Assembly: GCF_026008515.1 (NCBI RefSeq)
Contig: NZ_BQYM01000002.1
Coordinates: 326,056-390,055, forward strand
Reading direction: 5' to 3'
Source: Hoyosella levis
GTDB taxonomy: Bacteria > Actinomycetota > Actinomycetes > Mycobacteriales > Mycobacteriaceae
Length of the DNA: 64,000 bases
Shown: positions 31,418-38,887 of the stretch, one piece after another
Position numbering within the stretch: the stretch's first letter is position 1
Layout of the letters: each line of letters begins with the position of its first letter
Position numbers and translations under genes: made by a program
Notes under the pieces: model-generated
The model's database searches: none
The model's input: only the letters and a program-made list of their open reading frames with translations
Told to the model about the DNA's origin: nothing

Positions 31418-32198
31418 GGACTGGATCCGGCGAGCGCGCCGGTCTTGTCATCGCGGGCCCGAACTGGGCGAGCACGCGCTGTGGCAGCGCTGCGAGGACC
31501 AGCGCCGCGACGGTGAAGATGATCGCCTTGTCCAGCGGATCGAACATCAGGCCCTGCAGCGTGGTTGCCTGGAGCAGGCTCGACCCCATCGCGCGGAGCG
31601 CGGCGACCGCGGCCGTCGCGCCGCCCCCAGTGGTTCCACCGAACGCGAACGCCGCGATGGGCGCGGCCACAAGCGCGGTCACCACCCCTGTCAGCGCGCC
31701 CGCGATCGGGGCGGTCCAGATGCGGCGGAACAGCCCCGCCCGGGCCATGTATCCGGCGATCGCGCCGGTGAGGGCGGCCACCGAGGCGAAGGCGGTGGCC
31801 ACGGGCGCAAGTGTCACGCCCCAGACGACGTTGCCGAGCACGCCTGCCGCGATGCCCGCTGCCGGGCCCGCGAGCGCACCGACGAGGACCGTGCCGAGCG
31901 AATCCAGATATAGGTTGATTCCCAGCTGCGAGGTGATCTGGCCCATGACGATGTTCAGCGCGATCGCGCTCGGGATCAGCGCGACCGTCGTGAGCGGCAG
32001 CCGGTGGATCACCCCGGCGAGGAGCAGCAGCGCGCCCGCGATATTGCCGACGAGCGCGATCACGCTTGCCGCGCCGGCACCATCGGGGAGGCCCTCGGGG
32101 CGCAGCAGCACCAGGTACAAGTAGGTGGTGACGATGATGCCAGCGCCGAGCAACATGCTCGCGCGATGACGGGGAAGGATCTGGTTCGGGGCGGCCAC
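31410..32198 (-). CDS. ECF transporter substrate-binding S component
   Basis: 262-residue membrane protein with about six or more hydrophobic helices, rich in Gly and Ala, for example ALNIVMGQITSQLGINLYLD and DSLGTVLVGALAGPAAG. The S component decides the vitamin or nutrient taken up. It does not show the motifs I would expect for biotin, thiamine or riboflavin carriers. The upstream nucleoside hydrolase gene in the same direction suggests a nucleoside, ribose-derivative or base as substrate. Start GTG 32198 has AGGAG 5 nt upstream. A minus-strand TATCAT at 32268-32273 in the 119-base gap may be a promoter; no riboswitch is recognised there. Confidence 0.8.
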   Translation of the reverse strand: MAAPNQILPRHRASMLLGAGIIVTTYLYLVLLRPEGLPDGAGAASVIALVGNIAGALLLLAGVIHRLPLTTVALIPSAIALNIVMGQITSQLGINLYLDSLGTVLVGALAGPAAGIAAGVLGNVVWGVTLAPVATAFASVAALTGAIAGYMARAGLFRRIWTAPIAGALTGVVTALVAAPIAAFAFGGTTGGGATAAVAALRAMGSSLLQATTLQGLMFDPLDKAIIFTVAALVLAALPQRVLAQFGPAMTRPARSPDPVHG

Positions 32199-32317
32199 GT
32201 CCACTCCTGCTCGGCTCGACGACAATGCGGTCTTGTCCAGGCCGCCGCTGCCCCGACGGCGTGGAGAATGATAGCAGCACCGCAGCTGAACCGGACACCC
32301 GCGGCGAGCGCGGGGGA

Positions 32318-32944
32318 CTAGCTGCGCCGCTGCCGGTAGCGCAAGGTCACCAGGGTCGTCGCGAAGACGATCAGCCCAGCCACGATGGCCGGGACCGGGC
32401 CAAGGTTGTCGAGCACCCAGGACGCGGCCTGCCGGGTGCCGCTGCCAGGATCGGCGAGCGCGAACACGACGAACACCGTCGCCACCACGGTCAGTCCCGC
32501 GATCACAACGGTGCCCGAGCGCCGGCCCATGCCAGTGCGCTGCTGCATGATCCGCCCCGCCTTGATGATGCGCGAGACGCGCAGGATACGCAGCGCGCCG
32601 AGCCACGCGATCGCGCGCACGATCTGCAGCGGCCCGATGGCCAGCACCACCGCTGGGATCATCGCCGCTGTGAGCAGCAAGGTCCACTTGTGCCGGGTGG
32701 CCCAGCGCCAGGCGTCCCCGCTTACCATCATCAGCACCAGCGACTCGCCCACGATCACCAGCGCGGTGAGCCAGTTGACGATGTGCCCCAGGGTTGCCAG
32801 CGGGCCGTCGATGAGGGTCAGGAATACCGCCGGCACCGAGACGAGTGCTGCCACCAGCACGGGCAGGGCGAGGGATTGCTCCCATCGCTCGACGCGGTCA
32901 TCGCCGGACGGCGGCCGGGGGCCGTCCGGCTCAGCGCTGCCCAT
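32318..32944 (-). CDS. Voltage-sensor-like ion channel family protein
   Basis: 208 residues with six predicted membrane helices in the S1-S6 order of voltage-gated channels. The fourth helix has positive charges at every third position (LRILRVSRIIKAGRI), the hallmark of a voltage sensor. Between helices five and six the expected K+ filter (TVGYG) is absent; instead there is PGSGTRQAASW. It may be a sensor-only or proton-permeable protein, or regulate a partner. ATG 32944 overlaps the nucleoside hydrolase stop by 14 bases. Confidence 0.75.
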   Translation of the reverse strand: MGSAEPDGPRPPSGDDRVERWEQSLALPVLVAALVSVPAVFLTLIDGPLATLGHIVNWLTALVIVGESLVLMMVSGDAWRWATRHKWTLLLTAAMIPAVVLAIGPLQIVRAIAWLGALRILRVSRIIKAGRIMQQRTGMGRRSGTVVIAGLTVVATVFVVFALADPGSGTRQAASWVLDNLGPVPAIVAGLIVFATTLVTLRYRQRRS

Positions 32945-33971
32945 CAGCCGTCAACGATGCCGCGAAGCTGCCCACGCGCTGCACGAGGTGCGCGAGGAAC
33001 GCCTCCGGATCGGTATCGGTGGCGATGTCGGCGTTGGGATGCCGGCCCCACATGCCTGCCCAGTCCGCGACGGTCGTGCCGCGCGTGATGGTTCCCGCCA
33101 GCTCCACGTCCACCGTGGCCGCGCGGGTCCTCGCCCAGAGCGGGTTCAGGGCGACCGCCGCGGCGAACGGATCGTGCATGTGCGCGATGAAGCCCTGGTC
33201 GTAGGCCCGATGGAACTCCATGTAGAACCGGATCGCATCGGCGAGGTGCCGGATGATCGGGTTGGGGGACGTGGAGCGCTCCCCGAGCGGGTCGTCGGCC
33301 ACGATGCGCTCGCCCGGCGCGCCCGCCACCTCGGCGAGCGCGCTGACGTGCTCGGGGAGCAGGATGATGCGCTCGGTCAGATCGAGCGGGCAGACGATCG
33401 GCAGCGGATGGGTCTCGGCCGCGCCGAACGCATCGAACACCTGCTTCGCCGCTTCCGGGTCGACCGAGATGTTCCACTCGGTGGTCGGGGTGGTGTTGCC
33501 GGGATGGTGGAATGCCCCGCCCATGATCACCAACCGGGAAAGCATCTCCGGCAGCCGCGGCTCGAGGTCGAGGGCGAGCGCGAGATTCGTCAGCGGACCT
33601 GTCACAAGGCCGACGAGAGCTCCCTCGTGCGCGCGCGCCTGCTCCACCCACAGCTCGGCCGCGGTGAGCGGGGACAGCTCTCGCCGGGCCGCCGGCAGCT
33701 CGGCGTAGCCGATGCCCTGCGGGCCGTGGGTTTCCTCGCTGGTGCGCAGGTCATCGAGGATCGGCGCCCCTGCCCCCAGTGCCACCGGGATATCCGGCGC
33801 TTCGCACAGATCAAGCCAGGCCAGGTTGTTCGCCGCGACCTGTCGCGCGGTCACATTGCCGCCAGTGGAGGCGATGCCCCGGATCCGGGCCTCCGGCGAG
33901 GCCAGCAGGTAGACCAGCGCGAGCGAATCATCGATGCCCGTATCGAGGTCGATCATTAGCTGCTGGCGCAT
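32931..33971 (-). CDS. iunH: Inosine-uridine preferring nucleoside hydrolase family protein
   Basis: 346-residue enzyme that splits the N-glycosidic bond of nucleosides to base and ribose. The calcium-binding signature DLDTGIDD (residues 8-15) and the later active-site region HMHDPFAAA are present, as is VTGPLTNLA. It heads a minus-strand run with the voltage-sensor protein and the ECF transporter. Start ATG 33971 has GGAAGGA just upstream, and a TAGGAT -10-like box lies about 27 bases further. Exact substrate preference is not readable. Confidence 0.93.
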   Translation of the reverse strand: MRQQLMIDLDTGIDDSLALVYLLASPEARIRGIASTGGNVTARQVAANNLAWLDLCEAPDIPVALGAGAPILDDLRTSEETHGPQGIGYAELPAARRELSPLTAAELWVEQARAHEGALVGLVTGPLTNLALALDLEPRLPEMLSRLVIMGGAFHHPGNTTPTTEWNISVDPEAAKQVFDAFGAAETHPLPIVCPLDLTERIILLPEHVSALAEVAGAPGERIVADDPLGERSTSPNPIIRHLADAIRFYMEFHRAYDQGFIAHMHDPFAAAVALNPLWARTRAATVDVELAGTITRGTTVADWAGMWGRHPNADIATDTDPEAFLAHLVQRVGSFAASLTADGQR

Positions 33972-34052
33972 GATTCATTCCTTCCCGCGTGGCCACTCGC
34001 ATCCTACGAGATGGCGGGGAGCGCCGGTCACCAGGCCATGCGGGTCCAATGG

Positions 34053-34068
34053 TGGCCGAAGGTCCCTG
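34053..34068. promoter_or_regulatory. Possible DosR-like box upstream of the Acg pair (weak)
   Basis: Read on the minus strand, AGGGACCTTCGGCCA resembles the dormancy-regulator consensus TTSGGGACTWWAGTCCCSAA, matching about 12 of 20 positions, mostly in one half-site. It sits 130 bases upstream of the first Acg-like gene; acg of M. tuberculosis is DosR-controlled. The rest of the 224-base divergent gap (33972-34195) has no other clear signal. Confidence 0.25.
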
Positions 34069-34195
34069 GCACTGGGGAATACCGGGGGGCGCGGCGGTGA
34101 CTTTCTCCCGTGTCGGGAGGGGCGCCGAGCGAGCGACCCTGGAGAGTGACAGGACCACCAGGGCGCGCCGCGTCGCAACATCCGGGGAGAACACG

Positions 34196-35071
34196 ATGCC
34201 ACACATCGACGTGCCCACGACAAAGCCTGCCCCCAGCGTGCAGGACGCCCTCGGGATCGCCCGCCACGCGCCCTCGGTATGGAACCGGCAGCCCTGGCAG
34301 TGGCGCTTCGACGCCAAGGGACTGCACCTGAGCGCGGATCCCGAGCGGATGTCTGGTGTCCGGGACCCGCTCGGCAGGCTCACCACCCTCAGCTGCGGCG
34401 TTGCCCTTCACCACGGCCTGGTCGCGTTGCTCGGACAAGGCTGGGACGGCGCGGTGCAGCGCTTCCCCCGCGGGCCCAGCGACACGCTCGTGGCGACAGT
34501 GCGGCTCGTGCCGCGCCGCGTGATCAGCCCGCGCGACATGGCGATGTTCCTGGCGATCGAGCAGCGCCGCACCGAGACAAGGCCACTGGCCGCCCCCGCC
34601 CACGATCATGGGGTGTTCGCCGCGCTGCGCTCGAGCACCAAGCAGCATGGCGTGGGAATCACGATCCTTGACGACCATTCCGCATACCTCATCGTGCCCT
34701 CCGCGCGACTGCCCCTGCGCACCGAGCGGCTCGGGCACTGGGGCATGGATCCCGACTACTCCGCGCTTGCTGTGCTCACCACCCGCCATGACACCCCGCG
34801 GGACTGGCTTCGCGCGGGGGAGGCACTCTCCGAGGCCCTGCTCGTCGCTACCTCCCATGGGCTCGCCACGTGCCCGGTCGTTGACCTCGCCGATCGGGAA
34901 GACATTGCCCGCGAGGCCCGCCGCTGCCACTCCAGCGACGGCTGGAGCGAGGGCTGGAGCGAGGGCGCTTTGCATCATGCGCAAGCAGTGATCCGGATCG
35001 GGATACGCCGCTACCCGGCACTACCGCGAACCAATCGGCGGGCCGTGCATGACCTCCTGCAATGCCGTTGA
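34196..35071 (+). CDS. Acg-family FMN-binding nitroreductase-like protein (first copy)
   Basis: 291 residues of the divergent nitroreductase group typified by Acg (Rv2032), in which the dimeric FMN fold is kept but the lid covers the flavin. Landmarks: HAPSVWNRQPWQW at residue 24, TLSCGVALHH, EQRRTETRPL and ATSHGLATCPVVDL. It is shorter than the second copy by about 36 residues, mainly in the middle. A small repeat GWSEGWSEG occurs near residue 260. Start ATG 34196 follows GGGGAGA. Transcribed together with the next gene, divergent from iunH. Confidence 0.85.
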   Translation: MPHIDVPTTKPAPSVQDALGIARHAPSVWNRQPWQWRFDAKGLHLSADPERMSGVRDPLGRLTTLSCGVALHHGLVALLGQGWDGAVQRFPRGPSDTLVATVRLVPRRVISPRDMAMFLAIEQRRTETRPLAAPAHDHGVFAALRSSTKQHGVGITILDDHSAYLIVPSARLPLRTERLGHWGMDPDYSALAVLTTRHDTPRDWLRAGEALSEALLVATSHGLATCPVVDLADREDIAREARRCHSSDGWSEGWSEGALHHAQAVIRIGIRRYPALPRTNRRAVHDLLQCR

Positions 35072-35109
35072 CCAATAGGCCTCATCCCTGCTCTCCGGAA
35101 GGCATTCCG

Positions 35110-36093
35110 ATGAACACGCTTCACACCCCCGGCCTCGCGGAACTCCGCTCGGCCGTCGATCAATCACGAAGCGCGCCCTCGATCCACAACTCGCAGCCCT
35201 GGCAATGGACCACTGATGGGCGCGTCCTGCGCCTGCGCCTCGACGAACTGCGGACGCTACGTCACGCGGACCCCCACGGGCGCCAGGCGATCATCAGCTG
35301 CGGCGCGGCCCTGCACCATGCCCGCGCCTCGCTGCGTGCCGCCGGCTGGGAGACGCGCGTCCACCCGATGCCTGGCCAGGATCCCCGGATCCTGGCCGAG
35401 GTCACCGCCGTCCCGCTCGATCGTCCTGATCCGCGCGTGGCCCGGATCGTGGCCGCCATCCCACAGCGCCGCAGCGATCGCCGCCCCTACCGGCCGATCG
35501 AGCCGACCACGCTCGATGCTCTCGCGGCCACGCTCGCCACCGCTGCCCACGAGCTCGGCGTCTCCAGCACCCTCATCGACCACGACCTGCTGCCATTGAT
35601 CACGCAGGCATCCGGCATGGTCACCGCCCAGCACCGGTACGACACCGACTACCAGCACGACACTCACTGGTGGATCGGCGCGCGGACCCGCGACGAAGGC
35701 ATCCCGGCCACGGCGCTGCCCCGCCCGGGCACTGGCAATGCCGCGGGCCGAGACTTCCAGACCGAGCGCGGCACGCTCGCGGCCACCAGCACGAACGACG
35801 GCGCTCGGATCCTCGTTCTCGCGACTGCCGGGGACTCGCCGACCGAGTGGCTGATGGCGGGGCAGGCGCTCTCCGCTGTGCTGCTCGAGGCCACGGCACG
35901 AGGGGTGGCGACATGCACGCTCACCCACATCACCGAGGAACCTGGGCCTCGGGACCTCGTCCACCAGGCAGCCGCGCGATCCGGGCCCTCCCTGGCGCTG
36001 CCGCAGGTCGCGGTACGCCTGGGCCTCGCGAGCGGACCGGCACTGCCACCAGTTCCGCGGCGGCGGCTCGAGGACACCCTGGAGACCGAGTAG
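35110..36093 (+). CDS. Acg-family FMN-binding nitroreductase-like protein (second copy)
   Basis: 327-residue paralogue of the preceding gene: APSIHNSQPWQW near residue 23, IISCGAALHHARA, PQRRSDRRPYRP and EATARGVATCTLTH. The gap to the first copy is 38 bases, with GGAAGG before ATG 35110. Members in mycobacteria are induced by hypoxia or nitric oxide and may store FMN or reduce an unknown substrate. The stop lies four bases from that of the convergent DUF2784 gene. Confidence 0.88.
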   Translation: MNTLHTPGLAELRSAVDQSRSAPSIHNSQPWQWTTDGRVLRLRLDELRTLRHADPHGRQAIISCGAALHHARASLRAAGWETRVHPMPGQDPRILAEVTAVPLDRPDPRVARIVAAIPQRRSDRRPYRPIEPTTLDALAATLATAAHELGVSSTLIDHDLLPLITQASGMVTAQHRYDTDYQHDTHWWIGARTRDEGIPATALPRPGTGNAAGRDFQTERGTLAATSTNDGARILVLATAGDSPTEWLMAGQALSAVLLEATARGVATCTLTHITEEPGPRDLVHQAAARSGPSLALPQVAVRLGLASGPALPPVPRRRLEDTLETE

Positions 36094-36097
36094 AGGG

Positions 36098-36499
36098 CTA
36101 GCGCGCCACGAGGCTGCCCTGCCGGTGCCGGTACCGACGCCGGATCACGATGAACCCGATCCACGACACGATCACGCATCCGAGCAGTGCCGCCCGGGCG
36201 AGGCCAAGATATTGCTCCGGGTAGATCACGCCGGTCAGGTAGTGGTCGATGAAGCCCGACTCGGGCAGCCCCTCCTCGCCAGCACGGTCGCGCGCCCAGT
36301 CCTCGACATAGGTGAGCGGGCAGTACCACGCCACGCCCAGCATGTTGATGACCGTCAGCCCCACGGCCCACGCCACGCACAGCACATGCAGGATGATCGT
36401 GCGCGGCCAGCGCCAGGCCAGGAAGCCCCCGAGCATCGCGTAGGCGAGGAACAGGAAATGCGTGACCATGGTGACATCGCCGATGATCCGGTAAAGCAT
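36098..36499 (-). CDS. DUF2784 membrane protein
   Basis: 133 residues with four hydrophobic segments (about 10-27, 34-53, 55-64 broken by NMLGVAWYCPLTYVED, and 103-119). The central WYCPLTYVEDW motif and the GFIDHYL stretch are the conserved features of DUF2784. AGGAGG stands 5 nt before ATG 36499. Function unknown. Confidence 0.82.
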   Translation of the reverse strand: MLYRIIGDVTMVTHFLFLAYAMLGGFLAWRWPRTIILHVLCVAWAVGLTVINMLGVAWYCPLTYVEDWARDRAGEEGLPESGFIDHYLTGVIYPEQYLGLARAALLGCVIVSWIGFIVIRRRYRHRQGSLVAR

Positions 36500-36573
36500 G
36501 GTCCGCCTCCTGCCTTTCCCTCCATGCTAGGCGGGCCCGGCAGACTCAGCATCCGGGAAGGACGAACGCCGTG

Positions 36574-38007
36574 TCACCATGCGGAGGGCTTGTAGTCCTT
36601 GAGGAAGCAGCCATACAGGTCCACGCCGTTCTCGCCCTGCACGATCGGGTCATACACGCGCGCCGCGCCGTCGACGAGATCGAGGGGCGCGTGGAAGCCC
36701 TCCTCGGCGAGCCGCACCTTGGTGTAGTGGGGGCGCTCATCGGTGATCCAGCCCGTGTCCACAGCGGTCATCAGGATGCCCTCGTCCTTCATGTCCTCCG
36801 CGCTCGTGCGGGTGAGCATGTTCAGCGCGGCTTTCGCCATGTTGGTGTGCGGATGCCCGGGACCCTTGTAGCGCCGCGAGAACTGGCCCTCCATCGCCGA
36901 GACGTTCACGATGTACTTGCGGCGAGCAGGGGAGGCTGCCAGGGTGGCGCGCAGGCGGGACACCAGGATGAACGGGGCGACCGAGTTGCACAGCTGCACC
37001 TCGAGCAGCTCCAGCGGATCGACCTCGTGGACGCGCTGCACCCAGCTGTTGGACCGCGCGAGGTCGGGCAGCAGCCCGCCCGCGTCGATCGCGACGCCCT
37101 GGCTGATGCGCTCCACCGTCGCGGAGCCTGCCCGCAGGGCCAGCGAGGTCACCGTGGCGGCGTCGAGCCGGGAGGCGTCCATCGCCGCCACATCAAGATC
37201 ACCCGTGAGCGCGGCGGGGTGCAGCTGGCTGGGCTTGCCGAAGGTCACGACCTCCGCGAGCTCGCCCGAGGGCAGCGGGGCCGACTCGGCGTCGGCGAGC
37301 GCGCTGTAGGCACCGGGGGAGCGGCGCACGGTCTGCGCGGCATTGTTGATGAGGATGTCTAGCCGACCATCCCCCTGCATCAGTTCTGCCAACGACACCA
37401 CCTGCGCGGGATCACGCAGATCGATTCCGACGATGCGGAGCCGGTGCATCCAGTCGCCGCTGTCCTCCATCGCGGCGAACCGGCGCACGGCATCCTGCGG
37501 GAACCGTGTCGTGATGGTGGTGTGCGCGCCATCGCGGAGCAGCCGCAGAGCGATGTACATGCCGATCTTGGCACGGCCACCGGTAAGCAGGGCGCGTCGT
37601 CCAGTGAGATCCGTGCGGGCGTCACGCTTCGCGTGGCTCGAGGCCGCGCACTGCGGGCAGAGCTGGTGATAGAACGCATCGATCTGGGTGTAGTCGGTCT
37701 TGCAGATGTAGCAGCCCTGGGGCTGGAGCAGCGTGCCCGCCGAAGCGCCCCGCGCCGTGGACGTCAGCGGGATGCCCTCGGTCTCATCATCGATGCGTGT
37801 CGGCGAGCCCGTGGCGGTCGACTCGATGATCGCCCGGTCATGGGAGTTCTTCTCCGCCCGGGCCTGCACGCGGCGGCGCCGCTTCAGGGACTTGAACAAG
37901 CCACCCACCGCGCGCTGCACGGTGAGGGAATCGGGATGCTCGGGATCAAGCTCACCGGCTTGCTCCAGCACGCGCAGGCAGGTCGCCAGCTCGTCAGGAT
38001 CGATCAT
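36574..38007 (-). CDS. Zinc-ribbon SDR-family oxidoreductase of unusual build
   Basis: 477 residues. The first 130 carry charged helices (FKSLKRRRRVQ) and a zinc-ribbon pattern, CYICKT...CPQCA (CxxC-x17-CxxC), followed by an SDR domain from about residue 140 (TGGRAKIGMYIALRLL cofactor loop, DILINNAAQT, catalytic Ser in VNVSAMEG). At the usual Tyr-x3-Lys site the sequence reads HTNMAK, so Thr replaces Tyr. Start ATG 38007; no good ribosome site. Metal binding and altered catalysis are inferred. Substrate unknown. Confidence 0.8.
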   Translation of the reverse strand: MIDPDELATCLRVLEQAGELDPEHPDSLTVQRAVGGLFKSLKRRRRVQARAEKNSHDRAIIESTATGSPTRIDDETEGIPLTSTARGASAGTLLQPQGCYICKTDYTQIDAFYHQLCPQCAASSHAKRDARTDLTGRRALLTGGRAKIGMYIALRLLRDGAHTTITTRFPQDAVRRFAAMEDSGDWMHRLRIVGIDLRDPAQVVSLAELMQGDGRLDILINNAAQTVRRSPGAYSALADAESAPLPSGELAEVVTFGKPSQLHPAALTGDLDVAAMDASRLDAATVTSLALRAGSATVERISQGVAIDAGGLLPDLARSNSWVQRVHEVDPLELLEVQLCNSVAPFILVSRLRATLAASPARRKYIVNVSAMEGQFSRRYKGPGHPHTNMAKAALNMLTRTSAEDMKDEGILMTAVDTGWITDERPHYTKVRLAEEGFHAPLDLVDGAARVYDPIVQGENGVDLYGCFLKDYKPSAW

Positions 38008-38203
38008 GAGGGGTACGTGCCAGCCATTCTGTGCTCCAGTCGCCGGGCCGTCGAGCCACCCCGCGCGCGATCGTGCCGTCGTCTCGGTCAAGCGGCCCGG
38101 GCTAGCCCGGGCGCGGCGTCGATGATACCGCTCCACCAGCGGCATCGTGAATTCCGGGACTAGCATCGAGGGGGCATCACCACCAGCAATGAATGGAGCT
38201 CCG

Positions 38204-38527
38204 ATGAGCGATTACGCCGACCGCGTGCGGATCGTCCCCCAGTTCACCAGCGACGATAGCGATGTGATCAATGGGATCCTCTTTGGCCGCCTCGATGCCA
38301 GGCTTTCCCGCTGGATGCCGGAGCAGGTAGAGATGGAGATCTCGGTCAAGGAGCGAGACACCCCATCGCAGCGCGTCGTCCTCGAATGCTGGATCTCCGG
38401 CATGCCCAAGCTCGTGGCCACTTCCACCGAGCAGCAGATCGAGAAAGCCCTCGCGGAGGTGCGCGACGAGCTGTGGAGCCAGCTCGACAAGGAGATCTCG
38501 AAGCACGAGGACCAGCGACGGCGCTGA
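38204..38527 (+). CDS. S30AE/HPF-like small protein (possible ribosome hibernation factor)
   Basis: 107-residue protein with a beta-strand part (VEMEISVKERDTPSQRVVLE) and two helices ending in a Lys/Arg-rich tail: STEQQIEKALAEVRDELW then KEISKHEDQRRR. This order resembles the S30AE domain of hibernation-promoting factors (strand region, then Ala/Asp helix, then basic end), without the long-form C-terminal domain. The match is by pattern only. Start ATG 38204 has TGGAG upstream; a TAGCAT box at 38161-38166 may be the promoter. Confidence 0.5.
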   Translation: MSDYADRVRIVPQFTSDDSDVINGILFGRLDARLSRWMPEQVEMEISVKERDTPSQRVVLECWISGMPKLVATSTEQQIEKALAEVRDELWSQLDKEISKHEDQRRR

Positions 38528-38591
38528 TCGCTGGGCGGGTGCTGAGCCGAGCCAGAGGAGCACCGCGAACCAGCTAGCGCTTCAGCTTCAC

Positions 38592-38623
38592 CCTGGAGCA
38601 ATGAAAACCTGGAGCAATGAAAA
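38592..38623. repeat. 16-bp perfect tandem duplication
   Basis: CCTGGAGCAATGAAAA is present twice in direct succession (38592-38607 and 38608-38623), just beyond the tRNA terminator. It looks like a recent slippage or recombination product in non-coding DNA. Confidence 0.85.
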
Positions 38624-38658
38624 ACACCCTGCATCGTGCTGATGCAGGGTGTTTCTTC
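38621..38658 (-). terminator. Intrinsic terminator of tRNA-Leu
   Basis: ACACCCTGCATC and GATGCAGGGTGT form a perfect 12-bp stem with a 5-base loop. On the minus strand the stem is followed by TTTT, directly downstream of the tRNA, the only canonical rho-independent terminator with a U-run seen in the window. Confidence 0.88.
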
Positions 38659-38660
38659 TG

Positions 38661-38745
38661 TGTCCGAGGGGGGACTTGAACCCCCACGCCCTATACGGGC
38701 ACTAGCACCTCAAGCTAGCGCGTCTGCCATTTCCGCCACCCGGAC
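38661..38745 (-). tRNA. tRNA-Leu, anticodon GAG
   Basis: 85-nt class II tRNA read on the minus strand: acceptor GTCCGGG paired with CTCGGAC, D-arm GGCGGAAATGGCAGA, anticodon loop CTTGAGG with GAG (bases 38709-38711), long variable arm TGCCCGTATAGGGC, and T-arm GGGGGTTCAAGTCCCCC. CCA is not encoded. It decodes CUC and CUU leucine codons. Confidence 0.97.
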
Positions 38746-38887
38746 ATGCGCGGTTTTTTGCGCGTGCCGAGATAGGTTAGCCCATCGATGCACGTAGTCC
38801 AAAATCCGCTGCTCAAACCGCATGTTTGGGGTAATCCAGCCAAGCATCCCTGACTTCCCCCTCCCGCGATGGTAGGAAAGGAGTGTG

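Noticed and set aside
32199..32317. Vitamin riboswitch upstream of the ECF S component
   Set aside because: No recognisable thiamine, FMN, cobalamin or preQ1 core in 119 bases; only a possible promoter.
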